This document shows positions 34,204 through 42,287 of a stretch of 64,000 bases of DNA, in pieces. Numbering within the stretch: position 1 is the stretch's first letter; the number at the start of each line of letters is the position of its first letter. Both the position numbers and the translations under genes were made by a program. Source of the stretch: Thermoplasmata archaeon (GTDB lineage Archaea; Thermoplasmatota; Thermoplasmata; Thermoplasmatales; GCA-001856825); contig JAJYUZ010000003.1 of the NCBI GenBank assembly GCA_021792255.1, positions 201,405 through 265,404 on the forward strand, in the 5' to 3' direction. The notes under the pieces are model-generated. The model was not told where the DNA came from. It did no database searches and saw only the letters and a program-made list of their open reading frames with translations.

Positions 34204-34540
34204 TTAAATCCACGTTGATAATGGATGGTAGTAACGGTGCCACTGTGACATCCTCAGAATGCCTTCCTTCGTCTTGAATCTGTGCTTTAGCAACCATGAC
34301 ATTGCAGAAAGTCACTTCTACCCCTAAGGATCAATAGAAACGGCAGGGAAGTTCATATCATTTGGTGTGTAGGATGTTTCACCAGTAAAATCGTTCAAGT
34401 TGGTTGTGATGATTCTATTCTTGACGAATGTGTATCTGTGAATCTTCACATTACATTTCCTTTCATGTATATTTCATGCTTTCCCACATTATTTCTGGGA
34501 ATGTTCAAAACCTACTGAACGATACAAATTCAACTTATGC
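34204..34540 (-). other. Region between divergent dsr genes with possible gene remnant
   Basis: About 340 bases without an intact gene. On the minus strand two frames read like protein in sequence: KIHRYTFVKNRIITTNLND and onward to a TAG near 34325, then in another frame VEVTFCNVMVAKAQIQDEG to PSIINVDLIFP near 34203. This could be a frameshifted remnant, but no family is recognised. Confidence 0.3.
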
Positions 34541-34594
34541 TTGACATTCTCTATTCAGCAAAAGGTTCTTATAAGGGCTAAGCGTAGTATTAAC

Positions 34595-35029
34595 ATGAGT
34601 GAAGAAACTCCTTCAAAGAAAAACAAATTGGTAATAGTTTTAAGCAAAGGGACGCTGGATGCTGCATACCCAGCCCTGATAATAGCCACATCCGGCGTTT
34701 CTCTGGGGATGGAAGTTTACATGTACTTCACCTTTGGTGGAATGAAATTTCTTACAAAGGGACAGAGCGATACTGCCGAGCCCTCAAAAGATCTCGGTCT
34801 CTCAAAAGAAGAGTTGAAAAATTTGATTTCACAAGGAGGAATGCCATCTGTTCAAGATATGCTGAAAATGGCAGTCGAGATGGGAGTCCACATTAATGCG
34901 TGCTCCCCGACTATGAAATTGTTCGGTACTACCCAAGAGAATTTGACACTGAAAGAAGCTGACGTTGTTGGGGCATCAACTTTCCTAGGATGGGCATCGG
35001 ATCCTTCTGCTATAACGCTGTTCATATGA
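34595..35029 (+). CDS. DsrE/DsrF-like sulfur-transfer protein
   Basis: A 144-residue protein of the DsrE/DsrF/DsrH-like superfamily, in the longer, peroxiredoxin-annotated (DsrE2-like) group. The opening KLVIVLSKGTLDAAYPALIIATSGVSLGMEVYMYFTFGGM and the conserved cysteine in VHINACSPTMKLFG (about residues 96-109) are characteristic. The ATG at 34595 is the start: a TTCTTATAAG box lies about 25 bases upstream and the sequence before it is not conserved in type. Divergent from the dsr operon, followed by a second DsrE-like gene. Likely moves persulfide between TusA and DsrC or DsrAB. Confidence 0.85.
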   Translation: MSEETPSKKNKLVIVLSKGTLDAAYPALIIATSGVSLGMEVYMYFTFGGMKFLTKGQSDTAEPSKDLGLSKEELKNLISQGGMPSVQDMLKMAVEMGVHINACSPTMKLFGTTQENLTLKEADVVGASTFLGWASDPSAITLFI

Positions 35030-35080
35030 TATAACTAAAATTTGGTAACGATGGTCAATAACAATTAGGGAGGAAAGAAC

Positions 35081-35443
35081 GTGGAAGAAAATAGAAAGAA
35101 GATAGCTTTTTTCTGCACGATTTCTCCAGGAGATACAGCTAGGCTAGATACGATGCTTGGGTATGCGGCTGCAGGGATAGCGATGAACTATGAAATTAAA
35201 ATATTCCTAGCTCTTGATTCCGCACTCGTGGTGAAAAAAATGATATTTGAGAAGCTTGATACCAAAATAAAAGGACGGATAACGGACTCTATAAAAGAAG
35301 GAGCGGATATAGGTGTTTGTTCTGCCTCTGCAAAAACATTCGGGATCGGAGAAACTGACCTGATAGAGGGAGTTAAAATAGAAGGGATAGCCTCATTCTA
35401 CTACTATGCAGAAAACGCTGATATAGTGCTTTCCTGGAACTAG
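35081..35443 (+). CDS. DsrE-family protein
   Basis: A 120-residue second DsrE-like protein. It shares with its upstream neighbour the fold start (KKIAFFCTISPGDTARLDTMLGYAAAGIAMNYEIKIFLALDSAL) and the cysteine motif (ADIGVCSASAKTFGIGETDLI, about residues 85-105). It starts with GTG at 35081 behind a strong AGGGAGG site (35067-35073). The two genes are 51 bases apart and probably co-transcribed. They may act as a hetero-oligomer in sulfur relay, like DsrEFH, although no DsrH homolog is seen. Confidence 0.8.
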   Translation: MEENRKKIAFFCTISPGDTARLDTMLGYAAAGIAMNYEIKIFLALDSALVVKKMIFEKLDTKIKGRITDSIKEGADIGVCSASAKTFGIGETDLIEGVKIEGIASFYYYAENADIVLSWN

Positions 35444-35681
35444 GAAACCTTTCCTCTTACTGACAGTGATGCCCCCTACAGTGGGCACACTCCTTTCTTC
35501 TTCAGACAGCTTTACAGTAAAAATCTAATGGAGTTTCCGTCGTATCGGGGTGTTAGCATTCCAATGAAATTGAACGACTGATCATCAACAGCCCATGGCC
35601 GATAGAGGTCAGTAGCACTCTGGGAAACGATATCGCATTTTATTTGTCATAAAATCCAAGTCTAACTTATGTTAGTAAAAT

Positions 35682-35709
35682 GTCCTGGACAATTACACAG
35701 GACTATTTT
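35682..35709 (+). terminator. Possible hairpin and T-run terminator
   Basis: GTCCTG (35682-35687) and CAGGAC (35698-35703) form a 6-base stem with a 10-base loop, followed by TATTTTT. It lies about 240 bases after the DsrE-like genes and just before the convergent dsrN stop, so it could end transcription from the left. Weak evidence. Confidence 0.3.
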
Positions 35710-35710
35710 T

Positions 35711-37093
35711 CTAAGGTTTTTTCACAGCAAATTTTTGGGAGATAGTTTTGACAAAGTCGTGGACTGCTGGGTGAAGATGTGCATATTGAGCGAAAGTATT
35801 CTTCACCTGTATCCCATCAAACTTACCTTCTATTCCAGTTCCTTTTTCGTGTAAAAGATTGAATTCATATTTTTCCTTCAGAGAAATTTTCGAATAATGA
35901 AATTCATGCCCTTTCAGTATGTCGCCTTTGTCCGAAATCAGGTTGTCTTTTAAAACGCTCGCAATTGAATAACCATGCGCAACAGGTTGATCATTCATCA
36001 GAGTCCTTCCATTTATTAGTCCAACAAGATCGTATTCCTCACCATTGAAAGTGACAGAATTCGTTAGGTAAATGAGACCACCGCATTCTGCATATATGAT
36101 GCCCCCATTGTCGCCAAAAGACCACACGGAGTTGCGAAAACTTTTGTTTTTTTCAAGATGCTGAGCGTAGACTTCTGGGAAACCGCCTCCTATGATCAAC
36201 ACATCCAAATTAGGCAATTCATTATCTTTTTCGGGATCGATGAACCTTACAGTCCCATAAAGACTTGCCTTTTCAATAGTTTCTGGGTAGTAGAAAGTGA
36301 AGGATTTCCCACCCATTATTCCAAATTTCAAGTTAGACCTAGTCATCGATTTTTTTTCTGACCCACCTACCCACACATCAATGTCCTCTGACTCGCTTTT
36401 GGCAAGTTTCATTATTCTGTTTGTCTGAAACGATTCAGCTGGTAGTTTATCTAGTATGGTTTGAAAGTCGTAAGATGGGCCCTTCTCGGTAACAGGTTGT
36501 AATCCGAGATGCCTATAGTGGAAGATGTCTGTGATATCTCTGTTTCTGTATATAACTCCGAGGACGGGTACGCCTTCTTCCTCTATCACTTCCCTCATCT
36601 TGTCATACTGACGTGGAATTATATTTGTCAGGACTACCCCTATGATCTTCACCTTATGGTCAAATTGGATTAGTCCTCTGAGAATTGCACCTGCTGTCCT
36701 ATTTATTCTCTCCCCATCAATCACTAGTAAGATCGGGGCTCCCAGAAGCTTGGCCAACTGTGCCGTACTTCCGGTTTCGCTTATACCATCGATGCTGTCG
36801 TATAATCCGTGATTTCCTTCAATCAAGGCTATGTCGGACCCCTTTGATTGCTGGTAGAATAATTTTGTAACTGTATCTCCCATAAGGAAAAAATCAAGGT
36901 TTCTTGAATATTTGCCGCTTGCAGCTTTATGATAGGTAGGGTCGATAAAATCCGGTCCGTTTTTGAATGCGCTGACTTTGTAACCTTCCTTGGAAAGAGT
37001 TTTTAAGAGAGAGACAGTGACGAGAGTTTTTCCAGTTTTTCCCTTGATAGAGGTGATAACGATCCTTGGTACGGTTATTTTTTTTCTAATAAT
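35711..37093 (-). CDS. dsrN: CbiA-type cobyrinate/siroheme amidase, probable DsrN
   Basis: Glutamine-dependent a,c-diamide synthase family, about 460 residues. The N-terminal P-loop is IKGKTGKTLVTVSLLKTL, followed by FKNGPDFIDPTYHKAAS; a GATase domain carries the nucleophile cysteine in IIYAECGGLIYLTN and a histidine near the end (QYAHLHPAVHDF). In dsr loci the homolog DsrN amidates siroheme for DsrAB, the most likely role here. The first ATG (36883) lies well inside the domain, and between the upstream stop near 37121 and that ATG there is no ATG, GTG or TTG; ATT at 37090 or 37093 is the best-placed candidate start. Confidence 0.85.
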   Translation of the reverse strand: MIRKKITVPRIVITSIKGKTGKTLVTVSLLKTLSKEGYKVSAFKNGPDFIDPTYHKAASGKYSRNLDFFLMGDTVTKLFYQQSKGSDIALIEGNHGLYDSIDGISETGSTAQLAKLLGAPILLVIDGERINRTAGAILRGLIQFDHKVKIIGVVLTNIIPRQYDKMREVIEEEGVPVLGVIYRNRDITDIFHYRHLGLQPVTEKGPSYDFQTILDKLPAESFQTNRIMKLAKSESEDIDVWVGGSEKKSMTRSNLKFGIMGGKSFTFYYPETIEKASLYGTVRFIDPEKDNELPNLDVLIIGGGFPEVYAQHLEKNKSFRNSVWSFGDNGGIIYAECGGLIYLTNSVTFNGEEYDLVGLINGRTLMNDQPVAHGYSIASVLKDNLISDKGDILKGHEFHYSKISLKEKYEFNLLHEKGTGIEGKFDGIQVKNTFAQYAHLHPAVHDFVKTISQKFAVKKP

Positions 37094-37277
37094 GGTTATT
37101 TTACCCCATCCCCGATGCTATTTTTCACTCTGCAGCGAATTTTCAATAAAGACCTCGAAGGAACGTTTCAACGACCTGTCTAATTTAGCCTGAGGAACAG
37201 TAGTACATGGGAATCCACAGTATCGCGGCGGTCTCCACGTGTTTAACTCCTTAACAAATTAAACGGTTCGAAGAGTA

Positions 37278-37616
37278 TTAGACGCACCCAGTCGGTTTGG
37301 GAGCCCCTGCTACTTTACAGGCGCCATGGGCAGGGCCATCGGGAAAAAGTTCGAACATTTTTTCAAGTGTGATTCCGGTCTTTTTGACAATCATTTTGAT
37401 TGGCGGGCAGACTCCAAAGGTTCCCCAGTACTCTCTCAAATACCGAATGAGTACCCAGTGCTCTTCGGTCATATCTGGAACTCCTGCTTGCTCTTTTGCA
37501 ATCTTTTTGGCTATTTCTTCATTCCAAATTTCCGGACTTTGCATGAATCCATCCTCGTCAAACAGGACTTTTACCCCGTTGACCTCAAACGACTCAGATT
37601 TTTCATCCGTTGTCAT
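37278..37616 (-). CDS. dsrC: DsrC, sulfur-carrier partner of dissimilatory sulfite reductase
   Basis: A 112-residue DsrC. The C-terminal arm has both redox cysteines, Cys100 and the penultimate Cys111 (GACKVAGAPKPTGCV), the mark of true DsrC rather than TusE. Other family blocks: DEDGFMQSPEIWNEEIAK, LIRYLREYWGTFGVCPPIKMIVKKTG. In the cycle DsrAB loads sulfur on DsrC as a trisulfide, which DsrMK then opens. The frame is open to 37850, but the ATG at 37616 fits the family length and has a TTTATTTAAA box about 25-35 bases upstream. It is a separate transcription unit. Confidence 0.93.
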   Translation of the reverse strand: MTTDEKSESFEVNGVKVLFDEDGFMQSPEIWNEEIAKKIAKEQAGVPDMTEEHWVLIRYLREYWGTFGVCPPIKMIVKKTGITLEKMFELFPDGPAHGACKVAGAPKPTGCV

Positions 37617-37909
37617 ATTTATCGATTTGTACAATTTGATATTGTTTAAATAAATTGTGCGTGACTTTACATGATTCAATACTGATTGCCGGTAGTATTG
37701 CATTATACGATGTCTGTGGTACATTGGGACCGTTGTACCTATGTCTGTTCTATCGGATTCATTTTCTTCAGATAATAACCAAGGGTGAAATTTCCCAGAC
37801 CAGACATAATCTAATATTTCGAGAATAATACTGCCTGTTAAACGATGCAATAGACAGCGTGAGGAACGTGAGAATTTTTCTAGGGCAGAATAGTTTGGAT
37901 TTGGTGCGA

Positions 37910-37982
37910 CGCCCCGAACGGGATTTGAACCCGTGTCACGAGCTCGACAGACTCGTATGATAGGCCACTACACTATCGGGGC
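37910..37982 (-). tRNA. tRNA-Asp (anticodon GTC)
   Basis: A 73-base tRNA on the minus strand. Acceptor GCCCCGA pairs with TCGGGGC, the anticodon loop is CTGTCGA with anticodon GTC, the T arm is ACGGG-TTCAAAT-CCCGT, and the discriminator is G, as expected for tRNA-Asp. CCA is not encoded and no intron is seen. Confidence 0.92.
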
Positions 37983-38003
37983 TTTCCGTCGTATTGTCTG
38001 AGT

Positions 38004-38441
38004 TTATTTAACACTTTCTTGTGGATGGGTGAGTGGGAACAATCTCCTCAGTGCTTCTATCTCTCCCTTTAATATATGAATTGCGGCGAAGCGCGTAAAG
38101 GGATACCACAGCCCCTTCATTTTCAGATCCATCCTTATTACGACCTTTTTGTCAAAAACCTGAAAGACTTGATAGCCCTTTATGGGACCATCTCCATACT
38201 TAATCAGTATGGACAGATCCTCCTTCCTTCGACCGATCCATTCTGTCTGTCTCTTGTTCCTAAAAGCCAGTACGGACTCCCTGTTGTTTTGATCTATCCT
38301 CTTGATTGCAAGGTGCCCTCTCCAAATTTCGGTGTCGTCGATGCTTTCGATCAATTTCTGGAAGGCATCCTCGGGTTGTTCGATTAAAGGAAATTCGTAG
38401 TAGACACGCACCAAGTTGGATTGATTTCTGAAATATAACAT
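38004..38441 (-). CDS. Hypothetical protein, possibly SRPBCC-like
   Basis: A 145-residue protein. The N-terminal YYEFPLIEQPEDAFQKLIESIDDTEIWRG, alternating strands, and a long C-terminal helix (FAAIHILKGEIEALRRLFP) suggest a START/polyketide-cyclase (SRPBCC) helix-grip fold, but no residue pattern proves it. It lies 22 bases from tRNA-Asp with no obvious functional partner, and is divergent from an aldo/keto reductase gene. Confidence 0.6.
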   Translation of the reverse strand: MLYFRNQSNLVRVYYEFPLIEQPEDAFQKLIESIDDTEIWRGHLAIKRIDQNNRESVLAFRNKRQTEWIGRRKEDLSILIKYGDGPIKGYQVFQVFDKKVVIRMDLKMKGLWYPFTRFAAIHILKGEIEALRRLFPLTHPQESVK

Positions 38442-38521
38442 TTTAAATCATGATATAGTTTCTAAGCTTTTCTTCCCTTTCGTTTTGGAGCTAAAGGATT
38501 AATTGTCTGTTCAGATAATGT

Positions 38522-39508
38522 GTGATGGTTGGTCTATTCGATGAGAACGGAACAAACAAGATCGGGTTAGGGACGTGGCAACTCGGGCTTAAGGGGTGGG
38601 GAAGAGACTATGAAGAGAGTGAGCTCGTCGAGGGCCTAAAGTTTGGAATTAATAATGGACTGAACTTCGTCGATACCGCAGAAATATATGGAATGGGAAA
38701 ATCCGAGAGTCTCGTCGGAGAAGTTGTAAGTGAGTTCGAAAGAAAACAGCTTTTCATCGCCACAAAACTTGCAGGCTTTAACGCAACCAAGGGAAGAGTG
38801 CGCAAAAGCCTAACAAACAGTCTGAAAAGACTGAGAATGGACTATTTGGATCTCTACCAGGTCCACTGGGAACCCAGTCTATACACGAACCTGACGGATC
38901 TATTCAGGGAACTCGAGGAGGTAGCAAAAGAAGGCTTGATCAATCATATCGGAGTATCTAATTTTAGTGCCAAAAGCATAGAAAAAGCCAACGGTTCTAT
39001 GAAAGAACTAAAGATTGAAAGCAATCAGATCAAGTTCAATCTGGTAGAGAGACCAAATTCAGAACTATTGAGTTTTATGAAAGCAAACGCAATTAAACTT
39101 ATAGCTTGGAGCCCTCTGGCTCAGGGATTTCTTTCTGGAAAATACTCTAGCGAGAGCAAACCATCTGGAAGCGTCAGGAAAATCAATAGACTATTCTCTC
39201 CATCCAGTTTTGAAAGATTTGGCCCTTTGCTTTCAGAACTGCGCAGAATATCAGATGAGAGGAAACTTAGTCCGATTCAGCTGGTTCTGGCCTACGAAAA
39301 ACATATTGGTATCCTTCCTATCCCCGGATTCAAGAACGTAAAACAGGTGAAGGACTTGGTCTCTGCTAATTCTCTGGAGCTATCAGAACAAGAAGTCTTT
39401 TCAATTGACTCGGCTCTTCAAAAAAGCGGAGTTTTGGAAACGTCAATAGGTTTCTATCCAAGAATACTTCCAAATTTCATCGCAAGATTGGGGTTTCTGC
39501 TGATCTAG
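38522..39508 (+). CDS. Aldo/keto reductase
   Basis: A 328-residue NADPH-dependent TIM-barrel reductase. The catalytic tetrad is visible: Asp and Tyr in FVDTAEIYGMGKSESLVG (about residues 49-66), Lys in FIATKLAGF and His in LYQVHWEP. The C-terminal cofactor-binding IPGFKNVKQVKDLV is also present. Start is GTG at 38522 or the ATG right after it. Substrate unknown. It belongs to the broad AKR group often annotated as general stress or sugar reductases. Confidence 0.88.
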   Translation: MMVGLFDENGTNKIGLGTWQLGLKGWGRDYEESELVEGLKFGINNGLNFVDTAEIYGMGKSESLVGEVVSEFERKQLFIATKLAGFNATKGRVRKSLTNSLKRLRMDYLDLYQVHWEPSLYTNLTDLFRELEEVAKEGLINHIGVSNFSAKSIEKANGSMKELKIESNQIKFNLVERPNSELLSFMKANAIKLIAWSPLAQGFLSGKYSSESKPSGSVRKINRLFSPSSFERFGPLLSELRRISDERKLSPIQLVLAYEKHIGILPIPGFKNVKQVKDLVSANSLELSEQEVFSIDSALQKSGVLETSIGFYPRILPNFIARLGFLLI

Positions 39509-39576
39509 TATAGACAAATGTCGAATGATAATGTCGGCAAAGGCTAAATAACCGATGAAATTCTGAGATGATTGTA

Positions 39577-40623
39577 ATGAGTTCAATAGTGTCCTATGGA
39601 TCTTACGTTCCGAGGTTCCGAATCAAGTCCGAGGAGATCGCAAAAGAGTGGGGAGAGATTCCTGAAAACATCAAGAATGGACTCTTTATCTTCAGCAAAT
39701 CCGTTCCGGGACCTGACGAGGATGTCCTAACTATTTCAGCAGAGGCTGCAAAGAATGCACTCAAAAGGGTTGACCTTGATAAGAACAAAATAGGCGCAAT
39801 ATACGTTGGTTCTGAAAGTCATCCATACGCCGTAAAGCCTACGTCGTCAATTCTCGTTGAAGCTCTTGGCTTATCTTACGATATCCATTCTGCAGACTAC
39901 GAGTTTGCGTGCAAAGCGGGAACCGCCGCAATGCAAAATGTAATGTCTATGGTCGACAGCGGGCAGATCGAGAATGGAATCGCAATTGGGGCTGACACTT
40001 CCCAGGGAGCACCGGGAGATGCACTTGAATACTCCGCGTCCGCAGGTGGAACAGCGATTTTGATCGGAAAGAATGGTTTTGCGGACTTCAATGCTACTCT
40101 TTCGTTCACAACAGATACACCAGATTTCTGGAGGAGGGAGGGGGAGAAGTACCCGAGCCATGGGGGTAGATTCACTGGAGAACCTGCATACTTCAAGCAC
40201 GTTCTTACCGGTGCAAAGAAAATGATGGAAAGGCAATCGACGAAACCAGAAGATTACGATTACGCAGTGTTCCACCAACCCAACGGTAAATTTCCAACGA
40301 GGGCAGCAAAAATGCTCGGCTTTAAGGATGAACAGGTAAAAGATGGTCTGCTCACTCCATACATAGGCAACACGTATTCCAGTTCAATGATCATTGGTCT
40401 GTCAGCAATCCTGGACAAGGCAGAGAGCGGAGACAGGATACTCGCCGTTGCGTTTGGTAGCGGAGCAGGCTCGGATGTTTTCGATCTGACTGTCAACGAT
40501 CACATCAAAACCCTGAAAAGAGAGAAGGCTCCGGGAGTGATGGAGCAAGTCAACAAGCAGATATGGATAGACTACGCTACTTACGTTAAATACAGGGGCA
40601 AGATAATTATGAGGGGGGCGTGA
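39577..40623 (+). CDS. Hydroxymethylglutaryl-CoA synthase, archaeal type
   Basis: Condenses acetyl-CoA and acetoacetyl-CoA to HMG-CoA, the second step of the mevalonate route to archaeal isoprenoid lipids. About 348 residues. Seen: the [13 protein letters not shown] start, catalytic cysteine in [15 protein letters not shown] (about residue 111), [27 protein letters not shown], and the histidine in [22 protein letters not shown] prefer ATG 39577 (MSSIVSYG) over ATG 39568. First gene of an operon with thiolase and DUF35 protein, which in archaea form one complex that channels acetoacetyl-CoA. Confidence 0.93.
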   Translation: MSSIVSYGSYVPRFRIKSEEIAKEWGEIPENIKNGLFIFSKSVPGPDEDVLTISAEAAKNALKRVDLDKNKIGAIYVGSESHPYAVKPTSSILVEALGLSYDIHSADYEFACKAGTAAMQNVMSMVDSGQIENGIAIGADTSQGAPGDALEYSASAGGTAILIGKNGFADFNATLSFTTDTPDFWRREGEKYPSHGGRFTGEPAYFKHVLTGAKKMMERQSTKPEDYDYAVFHQPNGKFPTRAAKMLGFKDEQVKDGLLTPYIGNTYSSSMIIGLSAILDKAESGDRILAVAFGSGAGSDVFDLTVNDHIKTLKREKAPGVMEQVNKQIWIDYATYVKYRGKIIMRGA

Positions 40624-40627
40624 TCCA

Positions 40628-41785
40628 ATGAGGGACGTTTACATTCTCGGGGTAGGTACGACAAAATTCGGAGAACTGTGGGATTCAAGTTTAAGGGAGC
40701 TAGCATCCGAGGCGGGTCTGAAGGCAATTGTGGATGCAGGAATCTATGCGGAAGATGTTGATGCTCTGTATGGCGCAAATACGAGTGGAGGTCAGTTTGT
40801 TGATCAGGAACAGATAGCTGCCCTGATTGCTGACTATTCTGGGATAACCGAGCTCAATATCCCTTCGATAAGGGTAGAGGCAGGATCGGCGAGTGGGGGG
40901 GCTGCGTTGATGCAGGCTTATCTGGCAGTAAAGTCCGGTCAATACGACACAGTAGTTGTCGGGGGTGTGGAAAAGATGACCGATGTCCCTTCCGAGGTCG
41001 CGAACGAAATAATTGGAGGATCGCTGGACGCAGAGTGGGAAACATTCTTCGGTGCTACTGAGTGTTCAATTGCAGCCATGATAGCCAGAAGACACGAGTA
41101 CGAGGGAGCAGCAAAAAGGGAAAACTACGCAGTGTTTCCCGTGATATCGCACAAACACGCATCAATGAACGATACATCCCATTTCAAGAGTGTTATCAAG
41201 ATTGAGGATGTAATAAGAGCTTCACCGGTCGCTGAACCGCTCACGGTCTTCGACAATGCACCCATTAGCGATGGAGCATCTGCACTGGTAATATCTGCCG
41301 ACACTAAGAAGATCAAAGGAGTCGCACGACCCATAAAGATAAAGTCGAGCTCGGCTGCGAACGATTTTCTATCCCTTCACGACAGAAAATCTATCGATTC
41401 ATTCAGGGCCGTTAAGAAAAGCACAAGCAATGCTCTGAAGTTAGCGGGTCTTGATGTCGGAAAGATCGATGGGTTCGAGATCCACGACTCTTACAGCATT
41501 GCAGCACTCATCCAGATGGAAGAGATTCTAGGAAAAGCGGCAGTGAAGATGACAGAGGGAAATGAATTCTACTACAATTCTTCTCATCCCGTCAACGTCT
41601 CAGGGGGTCTTAAGGCCCACGGAAATCCACTCGGGACCAGTGGACTGTACCAAGCAGTCGAGGCGACGTTGCAGCTCAGAGAAAAGGCAGGGCAACGTCA
41701 GGTAAAATCACCGAGCAATTTTCTCATACACAATATGGGTGGTCTCGGGACGACTTCCGTTTCGACTGTAATAGGAGTTGATTAA
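40628..41785 (+). CDS. Archaeal thiolase (acetyl-CoA acetyltransferase-like) with altered active site
   Basis: A 385-residue SCP2/thiolase-fold protein placed 4 bases after HMG-CoA synthase, where archaea encode the acetoacetyl-CoA thiolase of the mevalonate complex. The usual nucleophile motif (CASGG) reads GSASGG: residue 87 is Ser (codon 40886-40888, TCG). The usual GHP motif near the C-terminus reads HGNPLG, with Asn333 in place of His. Other blocks are intact (VVGGVEKMTD, FEIHDSYSIAALI, NMGGLGTTSVS). Some archaeal thiolase-like proteins lack the cysteine, so this may be a scaffold or a non-classical enzyme. No second thiolase is in the window. Confidence 0.85.
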   Translation: MRDVYILGVGTTKFGELWDSSLRELASEAGLKAIVDAGIYAEDVDALYGANTSGGQFVDQEQIAALIADYSGITELNIPSIRVEAGSASGGAALMQAYLAVKSGQYDTVVVGGVEKMTDVPSEVANEIIGGSLDAEWETFFGATECSIAAMIARRHEYEGAAKRENYAVFPVISHKHASMNDTSHFKSVIKIEDVIRASPVAEPLTVFDNAPISDGASALVISADTKKIKGVARPIKIKSSSAANDFLSLHDRKSIDSFRAVKKSTSNALKLAGLDVGKIDGFEIHDSYSIAALIQMEEILGKAAVKMTEGNEFYYNSSHPVNVSGGLKAHGNPLGTSGLYQAVEATLQLREKAGQRQVKSPSNFLIHNMGGLGTTSVSTVIGVD

Positions 41786-41786
41786 A

Positions 41787-42191
41787 TTGAGCGAAGTACC
41801 GAGGTTTTGGAGAGAGTCGAGGCACAGGTACAGATTAGTTGGAACTAGGTGCCTAAACTGCAATACACTATATTTCCCCCCGAGGGTAATATGCCCATCT
41901 TGCAGAAGAGAATCTGTGGGAAAAATGAAGGAGGAAGAGATGTCTGGAGCGGGGGAAGTATTTTCCTTCACCGTCGTTCACGATGGATTAGAGCAGTTCA
42001 AGATGCAGATTCCGTACATTATGGCATTGATCAAGATGAAAGAAGGTCCGTTTGTAACTGGACAGATCGTCGACTGTTCTCCCGATGACGTCAAGATTGG
42101 GACCAAGGTCTCGGCCACACTGAGGAAAGTGAGGTCAGAGGGGAAAGAGGGCATAATACAGTACGGGTATAAGTTCACCGTTTCTCCCTGA
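41787..42191 (+). CDS. DUF35 zinc-ribbon/OB-fold protein of the thiolase-HMGCS complex
   Basis: A 134-residue protein with an N-terminal zinc ribbon (CLNCNTLYFPPRVICPSC, about residues 21-38) and an OB-fold acyl-CoA binding domain (GEVFSFTVVHDGLEQFKMQIPYIMALIKM). In archaea the homolog bridges thiolase and HMG-CoA synthase and shares their CoA channel. TTG 41787 is a better start than TTG 41778 because GGAG at 41774-41777 lies 9 bases before it. It overlaps or abuts the thiolase stop, completing the three-gene operon. Confidence 0.9.
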   Translation: MSEVPRFWRESRHRYRLVGTRCLNCNTLYFPPRVICPSCRRESVGKMKEEEMSGAGEVFSFTVVHDGLEQFKMQIPYIMALIKMKEGPFVTGQIVDCSPDDVKIGTKVSATLRKVRSEGKEGIIQYGYKFTVSP

Positions 42192-42287
42192 TTGAGTTAC
42201 GTCGGGCTGACTGCGTTTTCTATCCTTGGATCGTATTACCTTTATCCCTGCTCACCAGAAGCTAACTGGCTGTCATTTTTGCGTTAC

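Noticed and set aside
35444-35681. Possible gene remnant downstream of the second DsrE-like gene
   Set aside because: A plus-strand frame of about 40 codons (from LTDSDAPYSGHTPFF) is open, but it has no start, no similarity I recognise, and could be chance.
39871-40278. 135-codon minus-strand ORF inside the HMG-CoA synthase gene
   Set aside because: Shadow of a well-supported gene; rich in Cys, Ser and Arg as usual for antisense frames, with no domain.
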